A program made the translations under genes and the position numbers. A stretch of DNA of 64,000 nucleotides, taken from positions 248,001 to 312,000 of the forward strand of contig NZ_JAABOK010000006.1 of assembly GCF_009928525.1 (NCBI RefSeq), written 5' to 3'. Positions 16,569-26,900 of this stretch are shown here, one piece after another. How positions within the stretch are numbered: position 1 is the first letter of the stretch; every line of letters begins with the position of its first letter. The stretch comes from Chitinophaga solisilvae. GTDB taxonomy: Bacteria > Bacteroidota > Bacteroidia > Chitinophagales > Chitinophagaceae. The notes beneath the pieces are model-generated. The model made no database searches and was not told where the DNA came from. It worked only from the letters and a program-made list of their open reading frames with translations.

Positions 16569-17320
16569 ATATCGATGCTGTCCTTCAGCATTTTGGTGTG
16601 CAGGGAATAATATTTATCCGGACTGTAGGAAAACAGGCAGGTACCGTTGCGGATACGTTCAATTACCTTGCGGTGGAGCTTCTCCGGGATGGCCGGGCAT
16701 CCAAGACTGCGGCCGATATATCCCTGACTTTTTATCAGATTATCATTTACATAGGCGGCGCTGTGCATCACAATACCTCTGCTGAGCGCATTGTCATTGA
16801 TACCCGCTTCTTCGCCCTGAAGGCGGAGAGAATAGCCGTGTTCACCAATGTAGGTATCTCCGGTGATGAAAAATCCCAGGCTGCTTTTGTAACTGTTCAT
16901 CGCATTGGAGAAAGTATTGGCGTTAAGTGTGCCGGAATTCCTGCCATGCGATACCAGTGTATTAAACAGCAGCAGTTTATTTTTGAGGTCGATCACAAAT
17001 AATCTTTTCCTGCTGGAAGGCAAAGAGTAATCGATGATAGAAATAATATCCGGATTTTTAATACGTCCTTTTTCTTCCAGTTGCTCATAGCCACGCATGG
17101 CGTTGTCGAAGGCATCCCTGGACAAGCCCGCACTGTCTAGCCCCAGCTGTTCGTACAGGCTTACCGGTACGGTCATGAGCGTAGAATCTGCCGGCATCAG
17201 CTGCCTGGCGGAAACAGTATTTTTTTCAGTAGTGGTAATAGTGGTAATCAGGAATGCAGACAAGCTGGTTGTTACAACGAATATAAACGGTTTAATCAGT
17301 TTCTTCCATTTCAATTTCAT
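16565..17320 (-). CDS. Murein L,D-transpeptidase catalytic domain protein (YkuD_2 type)
   Basis: 251 residues from the ATG at 17320 (an upstream GTG at 17326 would add two residues). An N-terminal transmembrane anchor or uncleaved signal (LIKPFIFVVTTSLSAFLIT) precedes the catalytic domain. That domain holds the variant YkuD_2 motifs: LVSHGRNSGTLNANTFSN, FFITGDTYIGEHGYSLRLQG, GIVMHSAAYV and the Cys motif GRSLGCPAIP. This is a separate branch from the YcbB-like enzyme with which it converges; the two stop codons overlap by four bases. The likely role is cell-wall remodelling. The 253 bp upstream, shared with the divergent DUF885 gene, holds the promoters. Confidence 0.9.
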   Translation of the reverse strand: MKLKWKKLIKPFIFVVTTSLSAFLITTITTTEKNTVSARQLMPADSTLMTVPVSLYEQLGLDSAGLSRDAFDNAMRGYEQLEEKGRIKNPDIISIIDYSLPSSRKRLFVIDLKNKLLLFNTLVSHGRNSGTLNANTFSNAMNSYKSSLGFFITGDTYIGEHGYSLRLQGEEAGINDNALSRGIVMHSAAYVNDNLIKSQGYIGRSLGCPAIPEKLHRKVIERIRNGTCLFSYSPDKYYSLHTKMLKDSIDI

Positions 17321-17573
17321 GTTCACGCCGTTAATATTTTTAATAGGTTAGCAATAAATTATCAATAGCACATCAGACGAAATTAACGCATATCGCGCGG
17401 AAATAGTATGAAAAAGGATTGTTTCAGATTGCTTGTAAAGTCATTTTAACATAGTGTTGACATAACAGAAAAATAGTTATATAGAACAAGATTAATGAAA
17501 TAACGGACAATATCAGCATAGTGAAAGAATAGCGGGTGATTATCTTTAAGTGCAGGAAAAAGCGCTTTTATAT

Positions 17574-19274
17574 ATGAAAAAACAACGAATAGTAATTTTT
17601 GCTATCATGATTATCAGCTGCGGGCTAAGTGCGCGTGCGGGCGAGCCGGTAAAGGAGCTGATTCAGCAGGTGAATGCAGATGTGGATGACCTGCACCGCG
17701 TATATATTTTCCGTCAGAGTCCGGAGTACTTCAACAGGATGCGCGCTTACTACAACGGTACGCTGCAACAGCTGCGTAAGCTGGATTTCAGCTCCCTGCC
17801 CGTGTCTGAGCAGATAGATTATCTGCTGCTGCAGCGTAAGGTAACGCAGGAACAGCAACGCCTGAACGAAGATGAAAAGATGTACGGCCAGCTGCAGCCG
17901 GCTATTCCCTTTGCAGAGGAGATCATGACCCTGCAGCAGCGCCGCCGCCGCGGCGATAAGCCGGACGCAGCAAAAGTAGCGGCCACCCTCCGCCAGGTGC
18001 AGGAAGAGATCCTCTCCGCCCGCCAGGCGCTCACTGCCAGTAATCCCTTCAGCGCCGCGCAGGCGCGCAGAGCCGCAGAAATTACCGGTAGTCTGCGCAA
18101 TGGCCTGAACCACGTCTATACATTTTATTACGGCTATGATCCGGAATTTACACGGCAGGTAAAAGCTCCGTATGCCGTGACCGATTCCCTGCTGGGAAAA
18201 TATGCAGCCTTCCTGCAGGAAGAGCTGGCAGACAAGCACGACAAATCCCTGGATGCTTCCGGTATCAAAGGAACGCCGATAGGCAGAGAAGCGCTGATAG
18301 CGCAGCTGCAATATGAAATGATTCCCTATACGCCCGAAGAACTGGTGGATATGGCCAACAAAGAGTTTGCCTGGTGTGATGCCGAAATGCTGAAAGCCTC
18401 TGCTGCACTCGGTTTTAAGAAAGACTGGAAAAAGGCGCTGGAGAAAGTGAAGGAGAACCATGTAGCGCCCGGAGAACAACCCGAGCTGATTCACCGCCTG
18501 GCAGATGAAGCCATCAGATTTGTGGAAGACAGCAACCTGGTGACCATCCCTGCGCTGGCGAAGGAAACCTGGCGCATGTCCATGCTCAGCAAGGAACAGC
18601 AGCGTTTCGCACCTTTTTTCCTGGGCGGAGAATCCATACTGGTGGCCTATCCCACGGAAGATATGGATGAAGCTACCAAAGCGATGAGTATGCGCAGCAA
18701 CAATTATGCATTTGCACATGCCACCGTTTTTCATGAACTGATTCCCGGCCACAACCTGCAGGGCTTTATGAATAAACGCAACCGGCCGTACCGCCGCATG
18801 TTCAGCACGCCATTCTCCGTAGAGGGGTGGGCGTTATATTGGGAGATGCTGCTGTGGAATAAGAATTTTCACAGTACACCCGAACAGAAGGTAGGCGCGC
18901 TTTTCTGGCGCATGCACCGCTGTGCGCGGATCATCTTCTCGCTGAATTATCACCTGGGCAGATGGACGCCACAGCAATGTATTGACTTCCTGGTAGACCG
19001 TGTAGGACATGAACGTTTCAGCGCGTCTTCAGAAGTACGCCGGTCCTTTGAGGGCGACTATGGCCCGCTTTACCAGATTGCGTATATGATGGGCGGGCTG
19101 CAGCTGCGGGCATTGCATCATGAAGTAGTTGACAGTGGTAAGATGACGGAGCTGCAATTGCACGATGCCTTCCTGAAAGAGAACGCTATTCCCATAGAGC
19201 TGTTCCGCGCCATCATCACCGGACAGCGCCTTACGCCCGATTTCAAGACGCAATGGCGTTTTGCAGATCATTGA
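17574..19274 (+). CDS. DUF885 family exported metallopeptidase-like protein
   Basis: 566 residues from the ATG at 17574; a GTG at 17550 is in frame but would precede a normal signal peptide (MKKQRIVIFAIMIISCG, cleaved near ARA). The body is mostly helical. Near residue 386 is the zinc motif HELIPGH within FAHATVFHELIPGHNLQGF, followed by FSVEGWALYWEMLLW, where the Glu is the likely third ligand. This is the DUF885 signature of M32/M3-like helical metallopeptidases. Length is typical. The Fpg-like gene starts 21 bp later on the same strand. The upstream box TATCTTTA (17541-17548) is close to a -7 element. Confidence 0.88.
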   Translation: MKKQRIVIFAIMIISCGLSARAGEPVKELIQQVNADVDDLHRVYIFRQSPEYFNRMRAYYNGTLQQLRKLDFSSLPVSEQIDYLLLQRKVTQEQQRLNEDEKMYGQLQPAIPFAEEIMTLQQRRRRGDKPDAAKVAATLRQVQEEILSARQALTASNPFSAAQARRAAEITGSLRNGLNHVYTFYYGYDPEFTRQVKAPYAVTDSLLGKYAAFLQEELADKHDKSLDASGIKGTPIGREALIAQLQYEMIPYTPEELVDMANKEFAWCDAEMLKASAALGFKKDWKKALEKVKENHVAPGEQPELIHRLADEAIRFVEDSNLVTIPALAKETWRMSMLSKEQQRFAPFFLGGESILVAYPTEDMDEATKAMSMRSNNYAFAHATVFHELIPGHNLQGFMNKRNRPYRRMFSTPFSVEGWALYWEMLLWNKNFHSTPEQKVGALFWRMHRCARIIFSLNYHLGRWTPQQCIDFLVDRVGHERFSASSEVRRSFEGDYGPLYQIAYMMGGLQLRALHHEVVDSGKMTELQLHDAFLKENAIPIELFRAIITGQRLTPDFKTQWRFADH

Positions 19275-19295
19275 TTATTTTTAAAGAAAAAAGCC

Positions 19296-20072
19296 ATGCC
19301 TGAATTACCCGACCTGCAGGTATTCCGTTCCAATCTGGAAAAGGCCCTGTTGCATAAAAAACTGAAGACGCTTACTGTCATCAATAAAAAGAAGCTGCAC
19401 CAGTCCGAAAAGGAGCTGAAAGAGGCGCTGGAAGGACAGGCGCTGGAAGATATAGTAAGAATCGGAAAAGAGCTGCATTTTGTGTTTAACAACGGGCACG
19501 TACTGGGGATGCACCTGATGCTGCATGGTAAACTGTACCTGTTTAAGGACGAATACACAGACAAGTACCCGGTATGCACGCTGTTGTTTACCGGCGGTAC
19601 CGGGCTGGCACTCACCGATTACCAGGGGCAGGCCAACATCACGCTGGATCCTCCGGAGAAAGAAGCGCCGGACGCGATGTCTAAGTCTTTCACAGAAAAG
19701 TACCTGAGCGAAGCGCTGGCAAAGAAGAAGATAACTATCAAAAAATATCTGCTCGACCAGAAAAATGTGCTGGGTATCGGTAATGCCTATGCAGATGATA
19801 TTCTGTGGGAAGCGCGTATCTCTCCGTTTTCTGTCTGCAACAAAATTCCGGCAGTGCAGGTGAAAAAACTGCATACTGCTATCAGGGAAGTATTACAACG
19901 GGCAGAGAAGATGATTAAAAAAAATCATCCGGATATTATCAATGGAGAAGTGAGGGATTATATGCTGGTGCATAGTTCCAGATTGAAGGAAAGTCCGGGT
20001 GGCGCACCTGTTCTGCATGATACCGCCGGCAGAAAAACATATTATACCGATGAGCAGGTATTGTATGCATAA
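19296..20072 (+). CDS. Fpg/Nei-family DNA glycosylase lacking the zinc finger
   Basis: 258 residues. The N-terminus MPELPDLQ supplies the catalytic Pro1-Glu2 of the Fpg/Nei family. The middle has HLMLHGKLYLF and the helix-two-turn-helix LDQKNVLGIGNAYADDILWEARISP. The usual C-terminal Cys4 zinc finger is absent; the region corresponding to GRSTYYCPxCQ reads GRKTYYTDEQVLY, keeping the Arg-containing turn but with no cysteines, as in zincless-finger homologues such as NEIL1. It should excise oxidised bases and nick the strand. It probably shares a transcript with DUF885 and ends at a terminator inside the opposite DUF72 gene. Confidence 0.88.
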   Translation: MPELPDLQVFRSNLEKALLHKKLKTLTVINKKKLHQSEKELKEALEGQALEDIVRIGKELHFVFNNGHVLGMHLMLHGKLYLFKDEYTDKYPVCTLLFTGGTGLALTDYQGQANITLDPPEKEAPDAMSKSFTEKYLSEALAKKKITIKKYLLDQKNVLGIGNAYADDILWEARISPFSVCNKIPAVQVKKLHTAIREVLQRAEKMIKKNHPDIINGEVRDYMLVHSSRLKESPGGAPVLHDTAGRKTYYTDEQVLYA

Positions 20073-20077
20073 AAATA

Positions 20078-20812
20078 TCAGCGGGCAGACAGCAGCGATT
20101 GCAGCGTCTGCCCGTTTTTTAAGGCATAGCCGTGACCATCATTGTTGAAGAAAGCCCAGATGTTATGTTGCTCCCGCTCCCACGCCTGAATCTTTTCCGC
20201 ATATTCTTCCATCGTTTTTTTCGTGTAGGCAGTATCGTAATGACCATTGGGACCATGAAACCGCAGATAGATATGTTTAGCCGTAACGAATTCTGCAGAA
20301 GGCCAGCGTTTGCCGGCCACAGCTATTACCCAGGCAATATGATATTGCTGCAGCAGTTGTGTGGCTGACGTTTCCAGCCAGCTGTCATGCCTGGCTTCCA
20401 GTGCAAACCGGTAGCCCCGGTAGCGGCTGTGTAGCAATGAGAAAAAAGGAGTCACCCGTTCCGGGTCAAAAGCCAGTGATGGCGGGAGTTGTATAAGTAC
20501 CGGTCCCAGATGTTTTTTTACAGGATCGAAAATATCAAAGAATTTCTGCACAGGCTCTTCCGGATCCAGCAATCGTTTTATATGAGTAAGGTAGCGGCTG
20601 ATTTTAGGACAGAACTTAAAACGTTGTGGAACTTTTTCTACCCATCCTGCCACAGTAGCAGATTTGGGAAGATGATAAAAACTGGTGTTGATTTCCGTTA
20701 CGTGAAAGAACCGGCTGTAGTAATGCAGCCACTCTGCCGGCTTCAGATCCGGCGGATAGAAGATTTCCTTCCAATGTTTATAACTCCATCCCGAAGTACC
20801 AATGTGAGCCAT
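20078..20812 (-). CDS. DUF72 family protein (YecE-like)
   Basis: 244 residues. The N-terminus AHIGTSGWSYKHWKEIFYP and the later FHVTEINTSFYHLP, FKFCPKISRYLTH, LIQLPPSLAFD, FALEARHDSW and YLRFHGPNGHYDTAY are the conserved motifs of the DUF72/YecE TIM-barrel family. Biochemical role unknown. Its 3' end converges with the Fpg-like gene six bases away. Its start codon lies two bases from palindrome P5, so its promoter must overlap or lie within that palindrome, or it is read through from the gene upstream. Confidence 0.92.
   Translation of the reverse strand: MAHIGTSGWSYKHWKEIFYPPDLKPAEWLHYYSRFFHVTEINTSFYHLPKSATVAGWVEKVPQRFKFCPKISRYLTHIKRLLDPEEPVQKFFDIFDPVKKHLGPVLIQLPPSLAFDPERVTPFFSLLHSRYRGYRFALEARHDSWLETSATQLLQQYHIAWVIAVAGKRWPSAEFVTAKHIYLRFHGPNGHYDTAYTKKTMEEYAEKIQAWEREQHNIWAFFNNDGHGYALKNGQTLQSLLSAR
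20082..20120 (+). terminator. Terminator of the Fpg-like transcript, inside the DUF72 coding end
   Basis: CGGGCAGAC (20082-20090) pairs with GTCTGCCCG (20106-20114), followed by six T on the plus strand. It lies entirely within the last codons of the convergent DUF72 gene, so coding and termination functions share the same bases. Confidence 0.75.
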
Positions 20813-20814
20813 GT

Positions 20815-20933
20815 TATTATTTGGTTATTTGAGATTTATCCCCAAAAAAGATGCCTTCCGATTGTTCCGGAAGGCATCTTTTTTTTATACAAATCTTAAA
20901 TCTTAAATAATCAAATAACCAAATAATAAAATG
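20815..20933. repeat. Palindrome P5 with embedded terminator hairpin (TTATTTG-type arms)
   Basis: Outer arms TTATTATTTGGTTATTTGA at the left and its inverse at the right pair over about 19 bp. The centre is a strong hairpin, GATGCCTTCCG (20850-20860) with CGGAAGGCATC (20868-20878), flanked by A6 and T8 so that it can terminate transcription in either direction. Between outer and inner stems the right side has extra AAATCTT units, so this copy is less perfect. It lies five bases past the stop of the giant adhesin gene. Confidence 0.85.
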
Positions 20934-20937
20934 GTTG

Positions 20938-23900
20938 CTATCTGATGATGGTGATAAAGCCTTTGAATAATGGAGCGCCGGTACCCATGTCGATGGCAAA
21001 GTAGTAGGTGCCTTCTGCGAGTGGCTGTCCGTTGACGGTGCCATCCCAGGTGTTGCTGTAGCTCTTCTGTCTGAACAGGAGGCGGCCTGCGCGGTCAAAT
21101 ATTTTCACTTCATTCTGCGGATACATGTCGATGTTTTTCACAATCCAGCGGTCGTTGATACCATCGCCGTTAGGTGTGAGTACGTTGACAGCTTCCAGCT
21201 TATAGTCTTCCTTAACAATGATGACTATGGATCTGGTGACACTGCATCCGTTGCCGTTGCTGATGACTACTTCGTAGGTAGTGGTTTCAGCGGGGCGGCA
21301 GATGGTTACCGCTGTGTTGGTGCTGCTCAGGCCATTCGCCGGCTGCCATTTGTAGGAGGCGCCGCCGGAGGCAATCAATGTCAGGGCATCGCCTTTACTG
21401 ATGGTGGTATTGCCGTTGGCGCGCACGCTGCCGGAAGGAACCGGAGTAACGGTAACGGCTATACTGCTTGTGCTCAGCTGGTAGCCGTTTTCAAATGTTA
21501 CGGTAACGGAGTAGCTGCCGCTTTCTTTTGCATCGTACTGGCGGCTGCGGGCGCCGTTAACAGCAACGCCGTTGCGGTACCACTGGTAGGCGTTGGCAGG
21601 GGTGGAGGTGAGGGTTACCTTACCGCCTTCGCAGAAGGTAACACTGCTTTCCGGTGTGATGACCGGCGCCGGCCAGTTGGATACATGAATATCGAAAGTA
21701 ACCGGAGGTGCAGCGTTGTAGTTACTGTTACCCGGCTGGGTGATAGTGATGGTAGCAATACCTGCTATGCCTACTTTGGCGGTAGCGCCGGTGAGGCTGA
21801 TAACAGCGGAGTTGTTGCTGGCAATAGCTACCGGCAGTCCGCTGCTGGCGCTGGCACTGATCGTGAAATCAGGGTCTCCCTGGTTTTTATTGCTCACAGC
21901 CGTGTAAGTAATCTGCTGTGTTGCTTTTCCTATCACTAAGGTTCCCTGCTGGTAAGTGATGGTATAGTTGGCGCTGCTGAGGCCGGATGGCATAATGATG
22001 TAGCTGCCGGCATTTACAGCTCCCTGTGAACTGCCGCCGTAGGCAAGCGTTCCGGAGAGTACCGCCGCCTGTTCACCATACACCAGGCCGGTGTAGGTAA
22101 CACCATTTCCGCCCGTATAGGCGTTGCCGGTATAGCCCTGGCTGTCGTCTTTTGCTTTTACTGTCAGGGCAGCCGGTGTAACCGTGAATGTCTGCGTCAC
22201 TGCCGGAGCTGCATTATAGCTGCTATTGCCGGGCTGGTCAGCAGTAATGGTTATGCTGCCGGTTCCGGTGATGGTTACCACATTGTTGCTGACAGTTGCC
22301 TTGCCGGATGTAACCGTTAATACCGGAGTAAGTCCGGAAGTAGCGGTAGCACTGATGGTGAATGGCGCATCGCCGTACACATGATTGCTGATAGCCGGGA
22401 AGCTGATAGTCTGATTGCCTTTTCCAACGGTAAGTGTGCCGGGCTGGAAATGGAAGGTGTAATCAGCTGCTGCCAGACTTCCTTGTGCTACGGTGACAGG
22501 GTATGTGCCTACCGGAGAATTTATATCGGCAGTAGTGCTTATTGCCGGTGTGCCTGTGAGAACAGCTGCATTGTCAGTATATACAAATCCGCTATACGCC
22601 CAGGTGAGCAACGGATTAGCCGTATTGACCAACCTGGATTTATCATCAGCTTTTACCGTCAGGGTAGCTTTGCTGATATGTACGATGAAGTCAACGGGTG
22701 AAGCTGCTTCGTTGTTGGCATCGCCTGCAGCACTGGCCGTTACGGTTACATCGCCGGCATGTGTGATGGTGAAGGTGCTGCCGCTGATGCCGGCATTTGC
22801 TGCACCCGATTTGATAGTGTATACAACCGGGAATCCTTTGGAAGAAGCGGCTGTTAAGGTAAATGGTGCATCACCATATTGTTTGGAGACATCCACCGCC
22901 TGTGTGATCTGCTGGGTGGCTTTGCCGATTACCAGTATACCTTTTACAAAGGTGATGGCATAGTTGGCGCTGCTGAGTCCTGCGGGCATAATATCGTAGG
23001 AGCCGGCATTTACAGCCCCCTGTGCGTTACCGGTATAACTGAGCGGCCCGTTAAGTACGGCAGGCTGTTCGCCGTATACCAGACCAGTGTAGCTAACACC
23101 GTTACCGCCCGTATAGGCGTTGCCGGTATAGGTGCGGTTGTCATCTTTCGCTGTGATGGTTAACGCAGCCGGCGCAACGGTGAATGTGTGCGATACATCC
23201 GGAGCAGCATTGTAGCTGTTGTCGCCGGCTTGCGCCGCGATGATGGTAACGTTCCCTGTTCCGGTGATGGTCACCACATTATTGCTGATGGTGGCATTAC
23301 CTGAAGTAACACTCAGTACCGGCGTGAGTCCGGAAGTGGCGGTAGCGCTGATGGTGAATGGCGCACCGCCGTATACATGGTTACTGATAGCGGGGAAGCT
23401 GATAGTCTGATTGCCTTTACCAACGGTGAGTATACCAGGTTTGAAGCTGAAGGTATAATCGGCCGCTGCCAGGGAGCCCTGTGTGAGTGCAATCGGATAA
23501 GTGCCTACCGGCGAGTTAAGGTCAGCGGTAGTGCTGATGACCGCTGCGCCGGTAATGGCGGTAGCGTCATCGCTGTAAACAAATCCGCTGTAGCTCCAGG
23601 TGAGTGCCGGATTAGCAGTATTAAACTGTTTGGATTTATCGTCTGCCTTTACTTCAAGCGGCGCTTTGCTGATATGTACGATGAAGTCAACGGGTGAAGC
23701 TGCTTCGTTGTTGGCATCGCCTGCAGCGCTGGCCGTTACGGTTACATCGCCGGCATGTTTGATGGTGAAGGTGCTGCCGCTGATGCCGGCATTTGCTGCA
23801 CCTGATTTGATAGTGTATACAACCGGGAATCCTTTGGAAGAAGCGGCTGTTAAGGTAAATGGTGCATCACCATATTGTTTGGTGACATCCACCGCCTGTG

Positions 23901-26900
23901 TGATCTGCTGGGTGGCTTTGCCGATTACCAGTGTACCTTTTACAAAGGTGATGGCATAGTTGGCGCTGCTGAGTCCTGCGGGGATAATATCGTAGGAACC
24001 TGCATTTACAGCCCCCTGTGCGTTGCCGGTATAGCTGAGCGGCCCGTTAAGCACGGCAGGCTGTTCGCCGTATACCAGACCGGTGTAGGTAACACCGTTA
24101 CCGCCCGTATAGGCGTTGCCGGTATAGGTACGGTTGTCATCTTTCGCTGTGATGGTTAACGCAGCCGGTGTAACGGTGAATGTTTGCGATACATCCGGAG
24201 CAGCATTGTAGCTGTTATCGCCGGATTGCGCCGCGGTGATGGTAACGTTCCCTGTTCCGGTGATGGTCACCACATTATTGCTGATGGTGGCATTGCCGGA
24301 AGTAACGCTTAGTACCGGCGTGAGTCCGGAAGTGGCGGTAGCGCTGATGGTGAATGGTGCATCGCCGTATACATGGTTACTGATGGCGGGGAAGCTGATG
24401 GTCTGATTGCCTTTGCCAACGGTGAGTATACCTGGTTTGAAGCTGAAGGTATAATCGGCTGCTGCCAGGGAGCCCTGTGTGAGTGCAATCGGATAAGTGC
24501 CTACAGGCGAGTTAAGGTCAGCGGTAGTGCTGATGGCTGCTGCGCCGGTAATGACGGTAGCGTCATCGCTGTAAACAAATCCGCTGTAGCTCCAGGTGAG
24601 TGCCGGATTAGCAGTATTGAACTGTTTGGATTTATCGTCTGCCTTTACTTCAAGCGGCGCTTTGCTGATATGTACGAGGAAGTCAACCGGTGTAGCTGCT
24701 TCATGGTTGGCATCGCCTGCAGCGCTGGCCGTTACGGTTACATCGCCGGCATGCCTGATGGTGAAGGTACTGCCGCTGATGCCGGCATTTGCTGCACCTG
24801 ATTTGATAGTGTATACAACCGGGAATCCTTTGGAAGAAGCGGCTGTTAAGGTAAATGGTGCATCACCATATTGTTTGGTGACATCCACCGCCTGTGTGAT
24901 CTGCTGGGTGGCTTTGCCGATTACCAGTGTACCTTTTACAAAGGTGATGGCATAGTTGGCGCTGCTGAGTCCTGCGGGGATAATATCGTAGGAGCCGGCA
25001 TTTACAGCTCCCTGTGCGTTACCGGTATAGCTGATCGGCCCGTTAAGCACGGCAGGCTGTTCGCCGTATACCAGACCAGTGTAGGTAACACCGTTACCGC
25101 CCGTATAGGCGTTGCCGGTATAGGTGCGGCTGTCATCTTTCGCTGTGATGGTTAACGCAGCCGGTGTAACGGTGAATGTGTGCGATACATCCGGAGCAGC
25201 ATTGTAGCTGTTATCGCCGGCTTGCGCCGCGGTGATGGTAACGTTCCCTGTTCCGGTGATGGTCACCACATTGTTGCTGATGGTGGCATTACCTGAAGTA
25301 ACACTCAGTACCGGCGTGAGTCCGGAAGTGGCGGTAGCGCTGATGGTGAATGGTGCATCGCCGTATACATGGTTACTGATGGCGGGGAAGCTGATAGTCT
25401 GATTGCCTTTGCCAACGGTGAGTATACCAGGTTTGAAGCTGAAGGTATAATCGGCCGCTGCCAGGGAGCCCTGTGTGAGTGCAATCGGATAAGTGCCTAC
25501 CGGCGAATTAAGGTCAGCGGTAGTGCTGATGGCCGGTATGCCTGTGAGAACAACTGCATTGTCAGTATATACAAATCCGCTGTAGCTCCAGGTGAGTGCC
25601 GGATTAGCAGTATTAAACTGTTTGGATTTATCGTCTGCCTTTACTTCCAGTATTGCTTTGTCAATCTGTACGGTAAAATCAACTGGTGCAGCATCTGCAT
25701 AATTGGCATCACCTGCGGCGCTGGCGGTGATAACTACTGTGCCGGCATGTGTGATGGTGAAAGTGTTACCTGTAATATTACCGTTACCTGCGCCGGATTT
25801 GATGGTATAGGTTACCGGGAATCCTTCGGAAGAAACGGCATTCAGGGTATAAGGAGCATCCCCGTATTTTGCTTGAATACCAGCAGCTCCGGTGATCTGA
25901 TGGGTAGCTTTTACAACCTGCAGTGTTCCCTGGGAACCGCTGACAGTATAGTTGTCAGCCGATGTGGAGCCATTCTGGTATACAATCGGATAATAACCAG
26001 GCGCTGAAGTTTTAACTGCCACTGTGGTGAATACAGGTGGAGTTTTTAATACATCAGGCTGGTCATTGCGTTTCAGCCCCAGTACCTGGAAGCTGAATGT
26101 AGGATTATCGGTATTGTAAGGTCTGATGACATTGACAGGCACAATGGTTAACGGCGCCGGCGCCACGGTGAAAGTGACCTGTGTCTGTGCCGGAAGGTAT
26201 TCACTGTTTCCTGCCTGATTTACGGTTACTGTGATATTACCTACATTACCGGTGATGATGGCTGTGTTGTCAGCATTCATGGCGCCATCGCCTGTAACCG
26301 TATAAGTAAGCGGTAGCCCGGAATTGTTGCTGGCAGAGAATCCTATGTCAGTGCCATAGCGAACTGTTCCACCAAGCGGCACATTGATATACTGTGTTTT
26401 TTTGTTGATAATGAGTGTTCCTGCCTCATAGTTCAGCAGATATTTGCCGGAAGTATAAGTTGCATTTGTTATGCTGATGATATATGACCCCGGTGTATTG
26501 TTGTTGGGGGCATTGTGACTGTAGGTGACATTGAGACTGGAAATATCACCCGGACCATCACTTCCAACAAATCCGTCGAGACGATAGGTAAATGCCGGGA
26601 ATGCATTGCCCGGATTCATGCTTTTATCTTCTGCAATAATCCGCAGTATTGCTTTTGCTGCAGTGAAACTGCCTGTAACGGTAGTAGCAGGTAAGGTGTT
26701 GCCATCTCCTGCCTGGCTCACCGTAAACGTGATGTTACCTGCACCTGTGATAACGATGTTGCCATCAGGGTTGACAGCAGCAGGGCCGGAAGTAATGGTA
26801 TATTTCACCGGTAAGCCGCTGGTGCTGTTATATCCCGGATCAAAGGGAGCATCTCCGTATGTTTTGTTAAATGCCGCAGGGCTGTTGATCGCCTGTGTCC

